Notes: generated from the sequence alone by a model not told the origin. 64,000 nucleotides of DNA from Azorinus chamasolen (GCA_963576725.1 OY755252.1:50675394-50739393); one strand, 5' to 3'; counted from the stretch's first letter, positions 1 through 11,156 are shown. Numbers and translations are program-made.

Positions 1-759
1 GAAATAAGAATTAACATTTATTAAACGTTACACTTTGAGCGGACACTTGTTTTCCTGTGATCATTATTACCTCAACAGCCAAGCGAGATATATATACCTA
101 TTGTAGCTATTGTAGATACATTACAATACATTGTAGTATGATGTGATTTTCAAGGTTAAAGTTATTGCTTAAATCCATGACGGACACGTCAGTCATATTA
201 CAACGCAACAGTTATATTATTTCACCTAGCACAAACTGAGTACAAATGCATTTTAATAACAAACAGCAATAGTTAATTTGATTTCACGTTTTTTTTTGTT
301 TTATGAGTGTGTAAATCTACATGTATTTTTATATACATGTACTGTGCATTTACATGTAAGTGTGTACCAATGTATTATTGATTATTTGTTTTATTTTATA
401 AGTGTTGCTATTCAAAGGCAACAAGGAAAACAAACCTCTGAGTTATTGGTTCACCTTTGAAAAATAAAGATCTGGGGTCGTATTCCGAAACCATCTAAGT
501 ATTTAGCAGTTAGAAATTTTATCTTCGTTTTTGACTAAGATTTTAGAATTTTCTAGCTTTTTCGCTAAGATTCTCTCTTAGTAAATTGTAAGAGAAAGTT
601 ATTCTTTGATTTTTTTTTAATTGAACACGTTGTCTCGTTGTGAAGTATTTTCCGATGATTCGCAAGCAACTATTATGTCATTCACGCGTAGACCAAAGCG
701 CGTGTTGACATTGAATACAGTTTCTACCAATATCAAACTATCCTGCATGTCATTATGAA
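1..759. other. No feature recognised
   Basis: AT-rich; no splice-flanked coding segment or clear repeat found. Confidence 0.6.
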
Positions 760-815
760 AATTCAGCTAATAAATATTAATGTCATTATTTCTTACATGA
801 ATACTCTTTCAAATA
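760..815. mobile_element. Family A subterminal fragment
   Basis: CAGCTAATAAATATTAATGTCATTATTTCTTACATGAAT at this place equals the A subterminal block seen next to complete copies. Confidence 0.4.
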
Positions 816-1101
816 TGCATTTCCCTATTTGTTTTGCGGACGTTTGTGACAACAGTATATGAATTCAGGACCCGTATACATATATATAAGTATCATGTTA
901 TTAGACAAATGAATTTTAAAATCGCGATCTTACAACAACATTTTCATTTGCAGCTTTTAACCATTTCCCTGTTCTATACTTATTCCAAATTTCAATACCT
1001 ACTAAATATTCATGGACAGAATTGTTATAATTAAATAATACAGAAGGTGGAATATTGTATCCATTTTAGAAACTAAGAAACATGTATATCAAATTCCATT
1101 A

Positions 1102-1208
1102 GCAAACAGAGCAGACCCTGATCAGACGACTCCTATATGGAGCCATCCGATATGGGTCTACTTTGTTTGCAAATGCGTAAAATACGTGTATATGACGGAA
1201 AGGGTTAA
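1102..1208. mobile_element. Family A core and right end
   Basis: Palindrome 1102-1170 with terminal GAAAGGG followed by TTAA at 1205-1208. The left side is not recognisable beyond AAATTCCATTA. Confidence 0.65.
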
Positions 1209-1684
1209 GCCTGAGTCAAAATAATAAAGAATATGATTCCTGATTTGATCTATTTACACAAGTCAGCAGAACATAATCAGGTAGGATTTATTTTAAAGTC
1301 CGGCAGCTAATCTGATTATTCGCCAGTTTCGGTCAAATAACGCTGGATCGAATTGGATAATTAAACACCACGTCCATTGGAAATATGAGGTTTTCTTATG
1401 AAAAGGATCAGCTATGTCTGTTTGTATGATACAGATCGATACTTCCAAGAAGAATGCTGAAAACGATCGTCTCTTTACCTACACAGGATATCCACAGTTA
1501 AAGAGAAACGTCTTTCAAAAATACCATTATTTGAATAAAACTAAACGGAATATATACCCCTGCAGAACACAAATCAGATTGAGAATTGGTGCAATTCTAT
1601 AATACGCTGATAGGCACGAAGCCGCTTTTAAAATCAACCGTGTGCTTGCGCTAATTGGCTCCAATATATCAATTTTACCATACA
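1209..1684. other. No feature recognised
   Basis: One 62-codon open frame has no protein-like character. Confidence 0.55.
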
Positions 1685-1884
1685 ATTTTACCCCTCTTGT
1701 GCGACCACTTAATGACTAAACATGGAAGTTGTTATAAGCAGGTTGTTGCTTAATGCAGGACAAAAGTAATACAGAAAGTTCCTCTAGGAGCTTTCTGCAT
1801 AACTTTTGTCCTGTATCAAGCTATCATCTGCCTCTACCAACCAAAACTATACCTCTTTTATGTGGTCGCATTAGAGGAGTTCTA
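1685..1884. mobile_element. Family C element, worn left end
   Basis: CTTGTGCGACCACTTAATGA on the left and GGTCGCATTAGAGGAGTT on the right are the inverted ends. The core hairpin GGACAAAAGTAAT...ATAACTTTTGTCC is clear. Outer bases are eroded. Confidence 0.65.
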
Positions 1885-2279
1885 GAGGGGTTGATATCTC
1901 AACAAACGCCATTTTCAGACCTGTTCACAGCATTAACATATTAAAAGAAAATAACAATCAAAAATTATCTTACCCGTATTTTCACATGAGAAAAATGCGT
2001 TCGTACCTACAAGCCCCGGGCGAACACTCGCGCGCATTTTACCAAACAGAAAAATGAGAAAAATGCGCACACGGTGAGAATATTGCACGCGCGTTCTTCT
2101 TACGGTGAGAAGAATGCGTACGTAAGAAATTTGAGGCTCAACAGAGCTGTATTAGTTTTTGTGAAGAAATGTCGTCATAAGCATTACGTCACGTGGGCTA
2201 TTGCTTCTTTATACCAATAAAATGGACATATGTGTCTTCCATCAAGAGGGCGCGTTTCTCCATGTTACTCTAGCGCAGG
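1885..2279. other. No gene; GAGAAAAATGCG motifs
   Basis: GAGAAAAATGCG recurs at about 1988, 2056 and (as GAGAAGAATGCG) 2107. CpG-rich compared with the surroundings. Confidence 0.45.
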
Positions 2280-2440
2280 AAGTAGTCAACTTGGAAGTAA
2301 GAAGTCAGGAGTAAGACATAGTAAGTCAAATGTAAAAAGTAGGAAAGTCATATGTAGGGGTCATAAGTAGAAAGTCAGAAGTAAGAAAGCATAAGTAGAA
2401 ATTAAGAAATTAGATGCAGAAAGTAAGAAAAGTACAAAAA
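2280..2440. repeat. Degenerate purine-rich short repeat
   Basis: Variants of AGTAAGAAGTC and AGTAGAAAGTC recur with no fixed period. Confidence 0.5.
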
Positions 2441-2880
2441 TTAGTCATGCAGGAAACACCACATACAGAACAAACAGTCGCCCGAATAGCAACACAAGCA
2501 AACGGCAATTGTACATAACTATAAAAACATCAAGAGACGCAAAAAGACAAAACAAACATACAATAGAGGGAAGATGGAAGTACCGCCTTGGAACGGTCAG
2601 TGACAAAAGTCACTGGGGGGTTAAACCGGTTTATGGGCGCCCAACCTCACACTTATTCCATTCCCCACTCTAAAAGACAAACAGTGTAAATAAACGTATC
2701 CCCTCTCCGACTAATCTACAACAACCGCGATGGCAAATACAGTGGTAAAGTGCATGTATAGTCCGATACAAAGTGGAAAGTCCCTTCTGGTCTCCTATAG
2801 TTATCATCTAATGAATTGGTCGCAAATTTCAGAAATACAATTATGTGAGTTTTGCTCTTGGATTTAACCTCTACTCTCGA
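2441..2880. other. No gene; probable worn dispersed repeat
   Basis: GTGACAAAAGTCACTGGGGG contains a short hairpin; nothing else is assignable. Confidence 0.4.
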
Positions 2881-2995
2881 ATAAACGCCTTTTCACACAT
2901 TTACAAACATAGAAGACCCAGATCAGAATGTTCTTATTGGGAGCCGTCTGGTCAGGGTCTACTATTTTTGCTTTTAGCATAATATAGATCTGGTT
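2881..2995. mobile_element. Family A copy, diverged core
   Basis: Core 2903-2971 between ATAAACGCCTTTTCACACAT on the left and AGCATAATATAGATCTGG on the right. Confidence 0.55.
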
Positions 2996-3493
2996 CTACT
3001 AGTATTATCAAAGCAAACAAACTTGAAAAGTTTATATTATGAAAAGTCAGCTAATAGATATAGATTCAGGGCCAGTTGTACCCTAGCCCCCGCCCCCAGC
3101 GGGATTTTATGACACATATATCACTGTAAAGCTGTATACCCTCAATCGAATGTCACTTGTTGGATGTTATATGGATGCTGATTAAGCTTACAGTATGCGA
3201 TTGATTATCTGCCCCTGAAATCGTAATATTACATTTTTGTGTTTTTATAAACAAGAGATTATTGAGTCCAAAATGACTATTTCTCAAACCACATTGCTTA
3301 AAATTATTATATTGTATGTCGATCAACATGTTTGAAAAAGAAAATATAACTTTATACTGAAAACAGCAAGAATGATCTCCCTTGTAACTGTAAAAAAAAG
3401 AAACGACTTAGCCTTAATATACATACAACAAGCTATTTTTTCAGTTATGTATGGGGAAACATTTTGCATAAGGCACTGAATATTATGTAATTC
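2996..3493. other. No feature recognised
   Basis: AT-rich single-copy-looking DNA. Confidence 0.5.
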
Positions 3494-3627
3494 ACACATG
3501 GCTGTCGGGGTGATAGAGGATATTGTCAGCTCGAGAATTGGTATATTTACCCCGAGGCGCAGACGAGGGGTAAATACGCCAGTTCAAGGGCTGACAATAT
3601 CCTCTATAATCCCGACAGCTATGTGTT
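3494..3627. repeat. 134-bp hairpin
   Basis: Arms ACACATGGCTGTCGGGGTGA...GAGGATATTGTCAGC and GCTGACAATATCCTC...CCCGACAGCTATGTGT. The apex is around ACCCCGAGGCGCAGACGAGGGGT. Not part of families A-C. Confidence 0.75.
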
Positions 3628-3910
3628 AATTATTTTATTATACCGAAAAACTTTAGAAGTACAATATTAGTTAATTTTAAGATTAAAATAAATAATCAAT
3701 GAAGGTAATACCGGTATTCCAAAAAGGGAATTAAGATAATATAGAAATACTGAAGTAGCTTTTATCTAATATTTACCACAACGAGCCTTTATCAAAGATA
3801 ATCATGCCAACATACACGTCACATTTTTGGTACACGCATTCAGCCATAAAATCAAAGAGAAATATGTTGATCCAGCATCATGTAGCATTGGGTTGTTATT
3901 TAGAAAGTAA

Positions 3911-3948
3911 TGACGTCATCAGATGACGTCAAGAGCGCAACGACGTCA
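3911..3948. promoter_or_regulatory. Cluster of CRE-like TGACGTCA palindromes
   Basis: TGACGTCA at 3911-3918 and 3924-3931, and CGACGTCA at 3941-3948. CREB/ATF proteins bind this octamer. No gene start is recognised nearby, so function is unproven. Confidence 0.3.
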
Positions 3949-4168
3949 TGCATGCATTAGCGTGCATGCATTCTCTCGAATGTAGTATATGCAATAAAAT
4001 GCAATAAATGCGATAGAATTGTATATGCTGGTGAGACTGAGAGAGAAAATCGGGAGAGATTGAAAGAATATTAGAGTGATGTAAGACATGAGAGAGAGAG
4101 AATCCTATAAACAGACATTTTGGAGTCGGTAGTCATAGCAGTGATGCTGTTAGATTTGTGATTTTGAA
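3949..4168. other. No gene
   Basis: CATGCATGCATTAGCGTGCA (3947-3966) is a short palindromic run; the remainder is unremarkable. Confidence 0.45.
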
Positions 4169-4251
4169 ACGGATATATTCACCTGGAAGCTCATTCCGAG
4201 GGTGATATATCCTGATATATTCAGCTGGAAGCTCATTCTGAGAGTGATATA
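4169..4251. repeat. Two tandem ~41-bp units
   Basis: GATATATTCASCTGGAAGCT then CATTCYGAGRGTGATATATC, twice. Confidence 0.7.
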
Positions 4252-4316
4252 TCATAAGATCACATTTGATGTCTATGGGAGTTTTGCATTGAAGGATATA
4301 TTGAGGTATAATAAAT

Positions 4317-4439
4317 AAGAATTACTATGCTAGTAGTTTTGAAGTTCAGCTGTATTTTGGCGAGTTAGAAAAGTTGTTAAATGCGAGCCTTGGCCAAAAA
4401 AAACAACTTAACTTCAAAACTACTAGCATAGTAATTCTT
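4317..4439. repeat. 30-bp perfect inverted repeat with 63-bp loop
   Basis: Arms 4317-4346 (AAGAATTACTATGCTAGTAG then TTTTGAAGTT) and 4410-4439 are exact reverse complements. Ends could be those of a small MITE; no clear target duplication. Confidence 0.75.
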
Positions 4440-4540
4440 TTATCATGTAACACCAAGAAAATGGAGAAAATGAAGAAAAAGAAAGATTGCCAAAGCGGTT
4501 TCGCCCCCCTGAATGAAAATACATGCAAGTGTGATATTCG

Positions 4541-4569
4541 TGACGTCATATTGGCGTGCAGTGACGTCA
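4541..4569. promoter_or_regulatory. Second pair of TGACGTCA palindromes
   Basis: TGACGTCA at 4541-4548 and 4562-4569, 21 bp apart. Confidence 0.3.
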
Positions 4570-4849
4570 TCGACTTTTACAACATAAACAAACTTGATTT
4601 AATCCTTTTATATGGACAAATAGTTGAGACAAAGGTGAGCAAATTGTTAAATTTGATGTATATGTTTAATTATGCCTTTTTCGTACTTCTGTTTTCCTCC
4701 TATTGGCTGAACCAAACTTGCATCCCAGTGGGGTCAGTACACAAAATACAGCGTCGACGTGGAAAATATTATGCTAGTAGCCTGTAGTAGGAAGTGCCTG
4801 TATTTGGTGACGTTGCATGATAAAATCATTAGGGCTATGCATTGAAAAT

Positions 4850-5465
4850 GAAGGAGCCCTATAGGAATTACATTTTATGTCTGGCTGTCTGTCTGTCTGT
4901 CTGTCTGTCCGTCCGTCCGTCCGTCCGTCCTTCCGTTCGTTTACACTTTTAATGTGACGCGATAAGTCAAAACAGTACTTCACATATTGTTTTCATATTA
5001 AGGGCATATGCTTAATACCATCAGAGAAACATGCCTATAGTTTTTGGGTTGAATCAGATCACTATGTCTAGAGTTATCTGCCCTTGGTTCATAAAAAAAA
5101 TACCATCAAATTTTGTCAACACTTTTGATGTGAAGCGATAACTCAAACAGTACTTCACATATGGTTTCATATTAAGGGCATATGCTCAGTATCACCAGAG
5201 GAACACGTCTATATTTTTTGGGTTGAATCATATCAATATGTCTAGAGTTATGTGCCCTTGATTCATCAAAAATGTAATGATTTTTTGTCAACACTTGATC
5301 TGACGTGATATCTGGTTCATATTAAGGACATATGCTTAGTATTAGGAGAGGAAGACACCTACAGTTTTTGGGTTGAATGAGCTCACCATGTCCAGAGTTA
5401 TCTGTCCTTGATTTATCAAAAATGCCATATTCGACAAAAGATCATCTGCATGGCCCTCTCTGACT
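4850..5465 (+). mobile_element. Candidate HINE-like repeat: CTGT/CCGT microsatellite plus ~170-bp tandem core
   Basis: Microsatellite (CTGT)n(CCGT)n at 4884-4940 is followed by three ~170-bp degenerate units beginning near 4940, 5118 and 5287, each with CATATTAAGGGCATATGC-like and GGGTTGAATCA-like blocks. The right edge reads GCATGGCCCTCTCTGAC. Microsatellite plus tandem core is the pearl-type layout, but no terminal hairpin is certain. Confidence 0.5.
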
Positions 5466-5647
5466 AAGTCAGTTTTCTAGTTTAGATAATATCTGCAACA
5501 TAAAACAATTTCATAACATATTTATCATTTCTGATACTGTAATAGTACATGTTATATTTAATGTGCTCATAAACTATTTCCTGTTAATGCACTTTGTTTG
5601 GTTAGTTGTCAAATGACTCTAGGGCAGTTATCTCAGAAGTTCTGATG

Positions 5648-5740
5648 CTAGTAGATTCTTTTGAATAATAATTTTCCATAAAGGTCGCACCGACGGCCAT
5701 TATAAAAAGTGCTAGCCGTAAGAGTTATACCACTGTTTGA
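5648..5740 (-). pseudogene. DIRS-like RNase H start, truncated
   Basis: The end of the 6109-5648 frame reads SGITLTASTFYNGRRCDLYG, resembling the DIRS RNase H opening (TLTTDAS...GWGxxL) with the catalytic aspartate position altered. The open frame ends at 5648, where similarity is lost. Confidence 0.45.
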
Positions 5741-5989
5741 GAGGCCACAATCAGACCTAGAGAATGTACCGGTACGTTGTTCTGTGGCGTTGCAAAAGGG
5801 GGAGATAAAAGGAAGAAAAGGTAGAGCTATTCTTCCAGGAAGCAGCTCTAAGGATCTCATCCAACGGGGCGTAATTGAAAAATGCCCAGGGAAGTGAATA
5901 GGACTGAGACTGAGCTCATAGGACCTGCGTCTGAGCAGGGGCCCTTCTGGCCGAAAAGAGATAACGGATGCAGGGTATCCGCCATCCGT

Positions 5990-6730
5990 TTTGGGAGAGA
6001 TCCTGCTCGTCTTGGAGTCCGGAAGGAAATTCAGTCCCACAAAGATGAAATATTTCGATGGGATGAAATCTGATTTCTCTGGATTCAGTACTAGTTCCAA
6101 CTGAGACAAGACCTCCGTGCTGTAGCGGAGGTTAAGAAGAAGAGAATGACGAAGCAGTCAATTGTCGGAGTACTGAATCAGAGTGACCCCATTCTGCTGG
6201 AGACAGGCCGCTACGACCCCCATGGGTTTGTAGAAATCTCTGGGGGCCGTAATGAGGCCAAAGGGCAATGCCCGGAACTGGTAAACAGTACTGGCAATAG
6301 GTGTATGTATGCTGGGTGAGTCGGGAGATGACAATATGCATCCGAGAAATCCATGGAAATGCCCTGTTGGTCCGGTTTGATAGCCAGCCGAATGGAAGCG
6401 ATGGTCTTCATCTTGAAAGGTTCGACCTTTACGTACTTGTTTAGAGTAGAAAGGTTGATGATCGGTCAAAATGCGCCATTTTTCTTTGGAACGTGAAATA
6501 GACGGCTGTAAAAGCCCGCCGAATTCTCGTTCAGTACCTTTTCTACTGCCCTTTTTTGCGAGAAGCGAGGACCCAGAGGATCCGACGACTGATGAATAGG
6601 GACCCTGGAAATAGGAGGCTGCCGAACCAGCGGGATATGATAGCCTGCCTTTACAATAGAGAGGGACCAAGGATCCTGTGTGATATTGCGCCATGCTGCG
6701 ACAGAGTGAAGCAGTCTGGCGTCCACAAGA
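5990..6730 (-). pseudogene. DIRS-like reverse transcriptase, inactivated
   Basis: The RT makes cDNA from the element's RNA. Recognisable blocks in order are FYSRLFHVPKKNG (6726-6466 frame), IASIRLAIKPDQ and DFSDAYCHLP (6411-6211 frame), VYQFRALPFGL then LIQYSDN (6694-6158 frame), and LVLNPEKSDFIPS (6109-5648 frame). The catalytic box normally reading YxDD is YSDN here, so one catalytic aspartate is lost. The coding sense jumps between at least three frames. This is a dead copy. Confidence 0.75.
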
Positions 6731-7133
6731 ATGGAAGGTCGGATAGGAGTGGGTGCAGGAAGAGCGAGTTCCTAGAGCTGATGCCTCAAAGGGCCAGAAC
6801 CCCTAGGGTGGGAGCGGGGCCAGCTCTGGGCCGCCTGCCCCGATATTGGGGCCGGTCTAAGGCGGCTCTTGGCCGAACCCCATTGAACAGGAGAAGATGG
6901 CTTGTTCTTAAGACCATGTTTCCCTTGGGGCTTAGAAAGGCCCATAGAAGGTTTGCACATAGCCACGGGGACTTTGGAGATCTTCCCAGGAGAAGGGCAA
7001 GATACCGAAGAACTCCTTGGAGAGGTATTGTCCACCTGTTCCTCCCTCTTGATTATGCCTTCGAAAAGAAGCTTCGAGGCAAATGGACCGTCCGCAATTC
7101 AACCTTGGAGGTGCCTTGCAGGGAAAAGGCGGG

Positions 7134-7642
7134 TTAACGGTCCAGCTGGTAGGAAAGGCGCTTGGTAACTTCAGAGGAAGGAGACTCTGAAGCTAGCTCT
7201 ACTGATAGAGCAGCAGCTAAAGCGTCTATGTTAGAAGCAAATCCCATTTGCTGTCTCTGGTGCAGCTCCAACCGCTTGTGTAGATACGAGGCCTTGGGGA
7301 TGCCGGCATCCAGCAAGGCGATCCGGTCGAATAGCCCAGGGTGGCTGTTAGAAAAGGCTTGATGCCTTAGAGGTGATGAAGGCGCCATGGATCTCAAAAG
7401 TGTTGAGGTCATGGTCCAACCGACTGTCAGCCGAAACAGAAAGAATATAGCCCTTGTGAGTTGGCTTAGGAGGTCTAGTCCATGTGGAAGGCGTAAGGAA
7501 GGCGAAAACAGTCATCACACGCCTTATCAAAAGCAAACGATGACGGCTCAGATTCGTCGACGACCGACGACAGAGCCTCCTCTAGGTCCGACGCTCCAGT
7601 TGTATCCGACTCCCTGAAAATACGATTGTCCCTAGGAGCCAT
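7134..7642 (-). pseudogene. DIRS-like gag-like open frame, frameshifted
   Basis: A start codon at 7642-7640 opens about 55 acidic codons (ESDTTGASDLEEAL near the start), which stop at 7477-7475. The similarity appears to continue in a second frame (about 7536-7348) and then a third (7412-7134), the last containing LLDAGIPKASYLHKRLELH. At least two frameshifts are needed. A gag-like role is inferred from its position upstream of the RT and its charged, helical character; no zinc knuckle is visible. Confidence 0.5.
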
Positions 7643-7929
7643 TATTTAAAGGACTTCCCGTCCCCCCTCAGACTACACCCTGGTGAATGTCGCCGACGGC
7701 GGTACCCAGAGAGGAGGGCCCCCCTTACAGAACTGAAGAGTGGACTGTGAGTGGGCAAGGAAGAGGACTGTCGCTCCCTGAGTTGAACTCAACACATGCC
7801 CTGACCGGTAAGAAGGCCAGACAGGCTGTTGGGTTGCCCAAGGGGGGGGGGGGGCAAAACCAGGAGGAGCCCAAGCAGGATAGGGGAATGGGGCCACCGA
7901 GGGGGTCCGCTGATCTTGCTGGTTCCAGG

Positions 7930-7968
7930 CAGTGATTGCCGGCTGGCGAGATCGTCCAGCCGGCGACT
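7930..7968. repeat. Short hairpin
   Basis: GCCGGCTGGCGAGATCG with inverse TCCAGCCGGCG, near the 5' side of the DIRS-like remnant. A G-run sits at 7844-7855. Confidence 0.4.
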
Positions 7969-8348
7969 CTGAAGAGGAAGAACGATATCGATATAATATC
8001 CCATTTAAGTTCTGGGCTGGGGGTATAGAGCACAGAAACAGACACAATAGTAGTTTGTTTTCAACTGGGACGATTATGTGCATAGAGAATGTTGTTGTAA
8101 TTATCATGTGCAAATTTACCGTGACATTCATCTTAAAACCACTTATTGACAAAGTAGTATTTGTTACATTTTGTGGGGTCATTTTACCCCACCAACTTTC
8201 TTTGCTATAGTGAAGCAATACTGTGTATCTATGGAACAGAAAATGAATAAATAAATGACCAGACAACATTTATGTGTCATTTGAAACCTTTTAATATGAA
8301 AAATGAATAAACATAGCATACTCATTTGCTAAATAATGTCATTTTAAC

Positions 8349-8349
<1 letters not shown>

Positions 8350-8410
<61 letters not shown>

Positions 8411-8431
8411 AAGTAGTAGAAGTAGTAGTAA

Positions 8432-8482
<51 letters not shown>

Positions 8483-8495
8483 AAGTAGTAGTAGA

Positions 8496-8551
<56 letters not shown>

Positions 8552-8564
8552 AAGTAGTAGTAGA

Positions 8565-8624
<60 letters not shown>
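8350..8624. repeat. AGT trinucleotide microsatellite
   Basis: About 92 triplets with interruptions (AGA, AAA); the polymer frames read poly-Val, poly-Leu or poly-Tyr and are not genes. A near-identical block with GTAGAAGTAGTAGTAGAAGA recurs inside at about 8480 and 8550. Confidence 0.97.
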
Positions 8625-8639
8625 TTATTCGGTACCCTC

Positions 8640-9008
8640 CATATAAGAAGAGCATAACATACATGTATACATGTATATATACATACACATTGATACATAC
8701 AGGTTTTCATGAAAGAGTATTTATATATGAAGTTATACAAGCAACGGTAGTAAATTTTGGTCTAAAGGGAGCATTTACTAGAAAAACAGGAAGCATTCTC
8801 GAATTGTGCAGTTTTTAGAAATGTGTAGTTTATTTCAAAAGGTGACTTTTACAGAGGTGTGAAAATGGGTTAATATGAAGGAATGAGTTAATAGCATATC
8901 TATCCCGACTTATTATTCAGCACTCAAATGTCACAAATGTTTACTTATAACTTAGCAATGACCTAATGCAAACATTCTCCACGGGCGAATTCCTTACACT
9001 GCTGTACT
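8640..9008. other. No gene; short TA/CA run
   Basis: 8658-8698 is a TACATGTATAC-type low-complexity stretch; nothing else. Confidence 0.5.
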
Positions 9009-9012
9009 TTTA

Positions 9013-9223
9013 CCCTTTACTCCATTAATAATTATGTAAAAATAATGACATCATAAATAGTCATGAGATTGTTTTTGAATGACATATTAACACGAGCAAT
9101 GTATTTATCATCCGAATAGCAAACAGAGTAGATCCAGATCAGATGACTTCTACAGAATCCCTTTGATCTGGGTCTACTCTGTTTGCAAAGGCGTTAAAGA
9201 GCGTATGTGTATGGAGTTAAGGG
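9013..9223. mobile_element. Family A element, complete (211 bp, TTTA flanks)
   Basis: CCCTTTACTCC at the left and GGAGTTAAGGG at the right, both bordered by TTTA (9009-9012 and 9224-9227) rather than TTAA. Core palindrome 9119-9186. Confidence 0.75.
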
Positions 9224-9380
9224 TTTATACAATGCTCGAGGCCGATTTGTTTATTTTATTTAGGGCAAAATCTTAATGGAAACTAATAATATCCTATGAA
9301 AACATGAACCTGCTCGAGCTATAGCATTTCTATATTTGTGTTTCATTCCAGTTGTTTTTGAGACATTATTGATCGGTTGT

Positions 9381-9452
9381 TCAACTGTTTATGTCTTGAT
9401 ATGACGCCGATACAGTGTCTGATCTGGATCCGAACTGTTTGTGATCACTATC
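9381..9452. mobile_element. Family B core, diverged
   Basis: CAACTGTTTATGTCTTGATA and inverse arm TCTGATCTGGATCCGAACTG. Confidence 0.45.
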
Positions 9453-9499
9453 AGCAGAATTAAGGTTTTAATTTTATCCCACTGTTAAATCATTGTGAC

Positions 9500-9665
9500 C
9501 AGTCACAATCTGGATCTCGTGCAATTTTTACAACTTCCGATTTGATAAAAGATTGGGAAACACTTTTAACCGAGTGTCAAACAGATTGGACCCTGATGAG
9601 ATGCCGAGTTACTCGGCGTCTCATCTGGATCAAGCTTTTTAAATGCAAGTGAAGTTGTGGATAGC
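9500..9665. mobile_element. Family B copy
   Basis: Left block TTGATAAAAGATTGGGAAAC, core 9578-9640 with perfect apex GCCGAGTTACTCGGC, right end GTGGATAGCCGGATAAGGG. Confidence 0.62.
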
Positions 9666-10700
9666 CGGATAAGGGCTAACCAATGTGTCCCAGTCAAACT
9701 AACAAAATTAAAGTCCTTTCACCGAACGGACGTGTTAATAGTGCACACGATGTGATAATAGAGGCCATTCACTAAGCCCAGTTCGTCAATCAAAGGATTA
9801 ATTCTAGCAATTGTCCATGTTGATAAAGAAATTACCAGAATTCAATAAATTGTAGGATCGACTCTCAACTCTTTTTACCTGTCCACTGACGTATACGGAC
9901 ATGTAGTATATGAAGAACTAAACTTTTCAATTGCACACACAAATAAAAGTTAAAAGTCAAGTACTAGTTAGAGACTTCGTCCACCATTCTCGTTAACTGC
10001 TGGGGATAACACCGCTAGATGACGTGAGCGGTGTTAATCTGTTAACCCGGGCTGTGTTTTATTTCCTAAATCATGATTTTGATTATACACACAATCTTAA
10101 TCACGATTGCTATATGGTATTAAAACAATTTGATATTACATGTTATCAAACATGGCCGCTGAAACGTTCATCACACAAAAGAAAATACTCATTGGGTGTG
10201 CCTGACAAATCTTCGAGTTCCAGAGTCGATCAGCTAATATTTTGTCGAACAATTAGACAGCGACAATAACAAAAACTAAAACTAAAAATATGTAAAAAAT
10301 AGAAATAAAATAATAATAATAAATAGATCTAATAAAATAAAATAAAAATATGTTAAGAACATGTTTTACTTCGAGAGCAAATAGAAATGTACCTGTTACT
10401 TCAACTGTTACCACACATAACCATTTCTAGAATTGTTTGAAAGTGTGTCTCCTCTGCTGTTAGTGTAAGTTCCGCCATTTTGATTATAATTAGATTTTAA
10501 TCGAGGTCAGAACTTGATTAGTCTGATTAGAGAACATGTTCGTGATTCGATAAAAAAACACGACCGGATCACAATCATGATCTGTAATCCTGATTCAGAT
10601 TTGCGATAATAAAACACACCCCTGGACACCATGATAATTCTTGACGGGGAACCCGTCATAGTTCGAAAAAAGCATTAGGGAGGCAATATATATCAGAGCC
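9666..10700. other. No gene; loosely inverted dispersed repeat
   Basis: GGCTGTGTTTTATT at about 10050 and AATAAAACACACCCC at 10609 are inverted, with several CATGATT/AATCATG motifs between, suggesting a worn foldback of ~580 bp. An A/T-only run lies at 10268-10345. Confidence 0.4.
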
Positions 10701-10701
10701 T

Positions 10702-10740
10702 TCAAATAAAGACTGCTACAGGAGCTTTCAGCATTACTTT
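10702..10740. mobile_element. Family C core fragment
   Basis: CTACAGGAGCTTTCAGCATTACTTT is half of the C hairpin, immediately before the ~100-bp tandem repeats. Confidence 0.4.
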
Positions 10741-11044
10741 ACCCCACCCAGTCCAAACCAGCTCCTCACCACTCTGTGCATGTGGCTCATAGCAGTTTGT
10801 TATAACGAAGCCCTTCGTAGCATTTTATATGTTAACTCTTAGAATCCACCCAGTCCAAACCAGCTCCTCACCACTCTGTGCATGTGGCTCTTAGCAGTTT
10901 TTATAACGAAGCCCTTCGTAGCATTTTATATGTTAACTCTTAGAATCCACCCAGTCCAAACCAGCTCCTCACCACTCTGTGCATGTGGCTCTTAGCAGTT
11001 TTTATAACGAAGCCCTTCGTAGCATTTTATATGTTAACTCTTAG
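10741..11044. repeat. ~100-bp tandem repeat, three copies
   Basis: Each has CCACCCAGTCCAAACCAGCT, CCTCACCACTCTGTGCATGT and AACGAAGCCCTTCGTAGC (a small hairpin). Confidence 0.88.
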
Positions 11045-11156
11045 ATTGCTGAAATATTTTGAGAAACTATTGAGAGAATGTCAAAGAATTTGGATCCTGA
11101 TGAGACGCCGAGTTGCGCCGAGTAACTCGGTATCTGATTGGGATTCAAATTCTTTG
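11041..11156. mobile_element. Family B core with CAAAGAATTTGG tip
   Basis: Core 11082-11156. Left block AATATTTTGAGAAACTATTG. The core exit TTCTTTGCAAA continues into the next array. Confidence 0.58.

Larger units (their letters stand above)
5648..7642 (-). mobile_element. Degenerate DIRS-like retrotransposon (gag-like part, RT, start of RNase H)
   Basis: Reading on the minus strand from 7642 to 5648, the order is an acidic gag-like part, a reverse transcriptase and the beginning of an RNase H, as in DIRS/Ngaro-type tyrosine-recombinase retrotransposons. The frame changes several times and no frame stays open. No tyrosine recombinase or methyltransferase part was recognised, and the copy stops just inside RNase H, so it is 3'-truncated. 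The segment is clearly more GC-rich than its AT-rich surroundings. Order-level assignment rests on the VYQFRALPFGL and HFPGHFS type motifs; the exact family is not resolved. Confidence 0.75.

Noticed and set aside
6556..7137. 193-codon plus-strand Arg-rich frame
   Set aside because: It is the antisense shadow of the DIRS-like remnant.
8326..8740. Long poly-Val, poly-Leu and poly-Tyr frames
   Set aside because: All come from the AGT microsatellite read in different frames.
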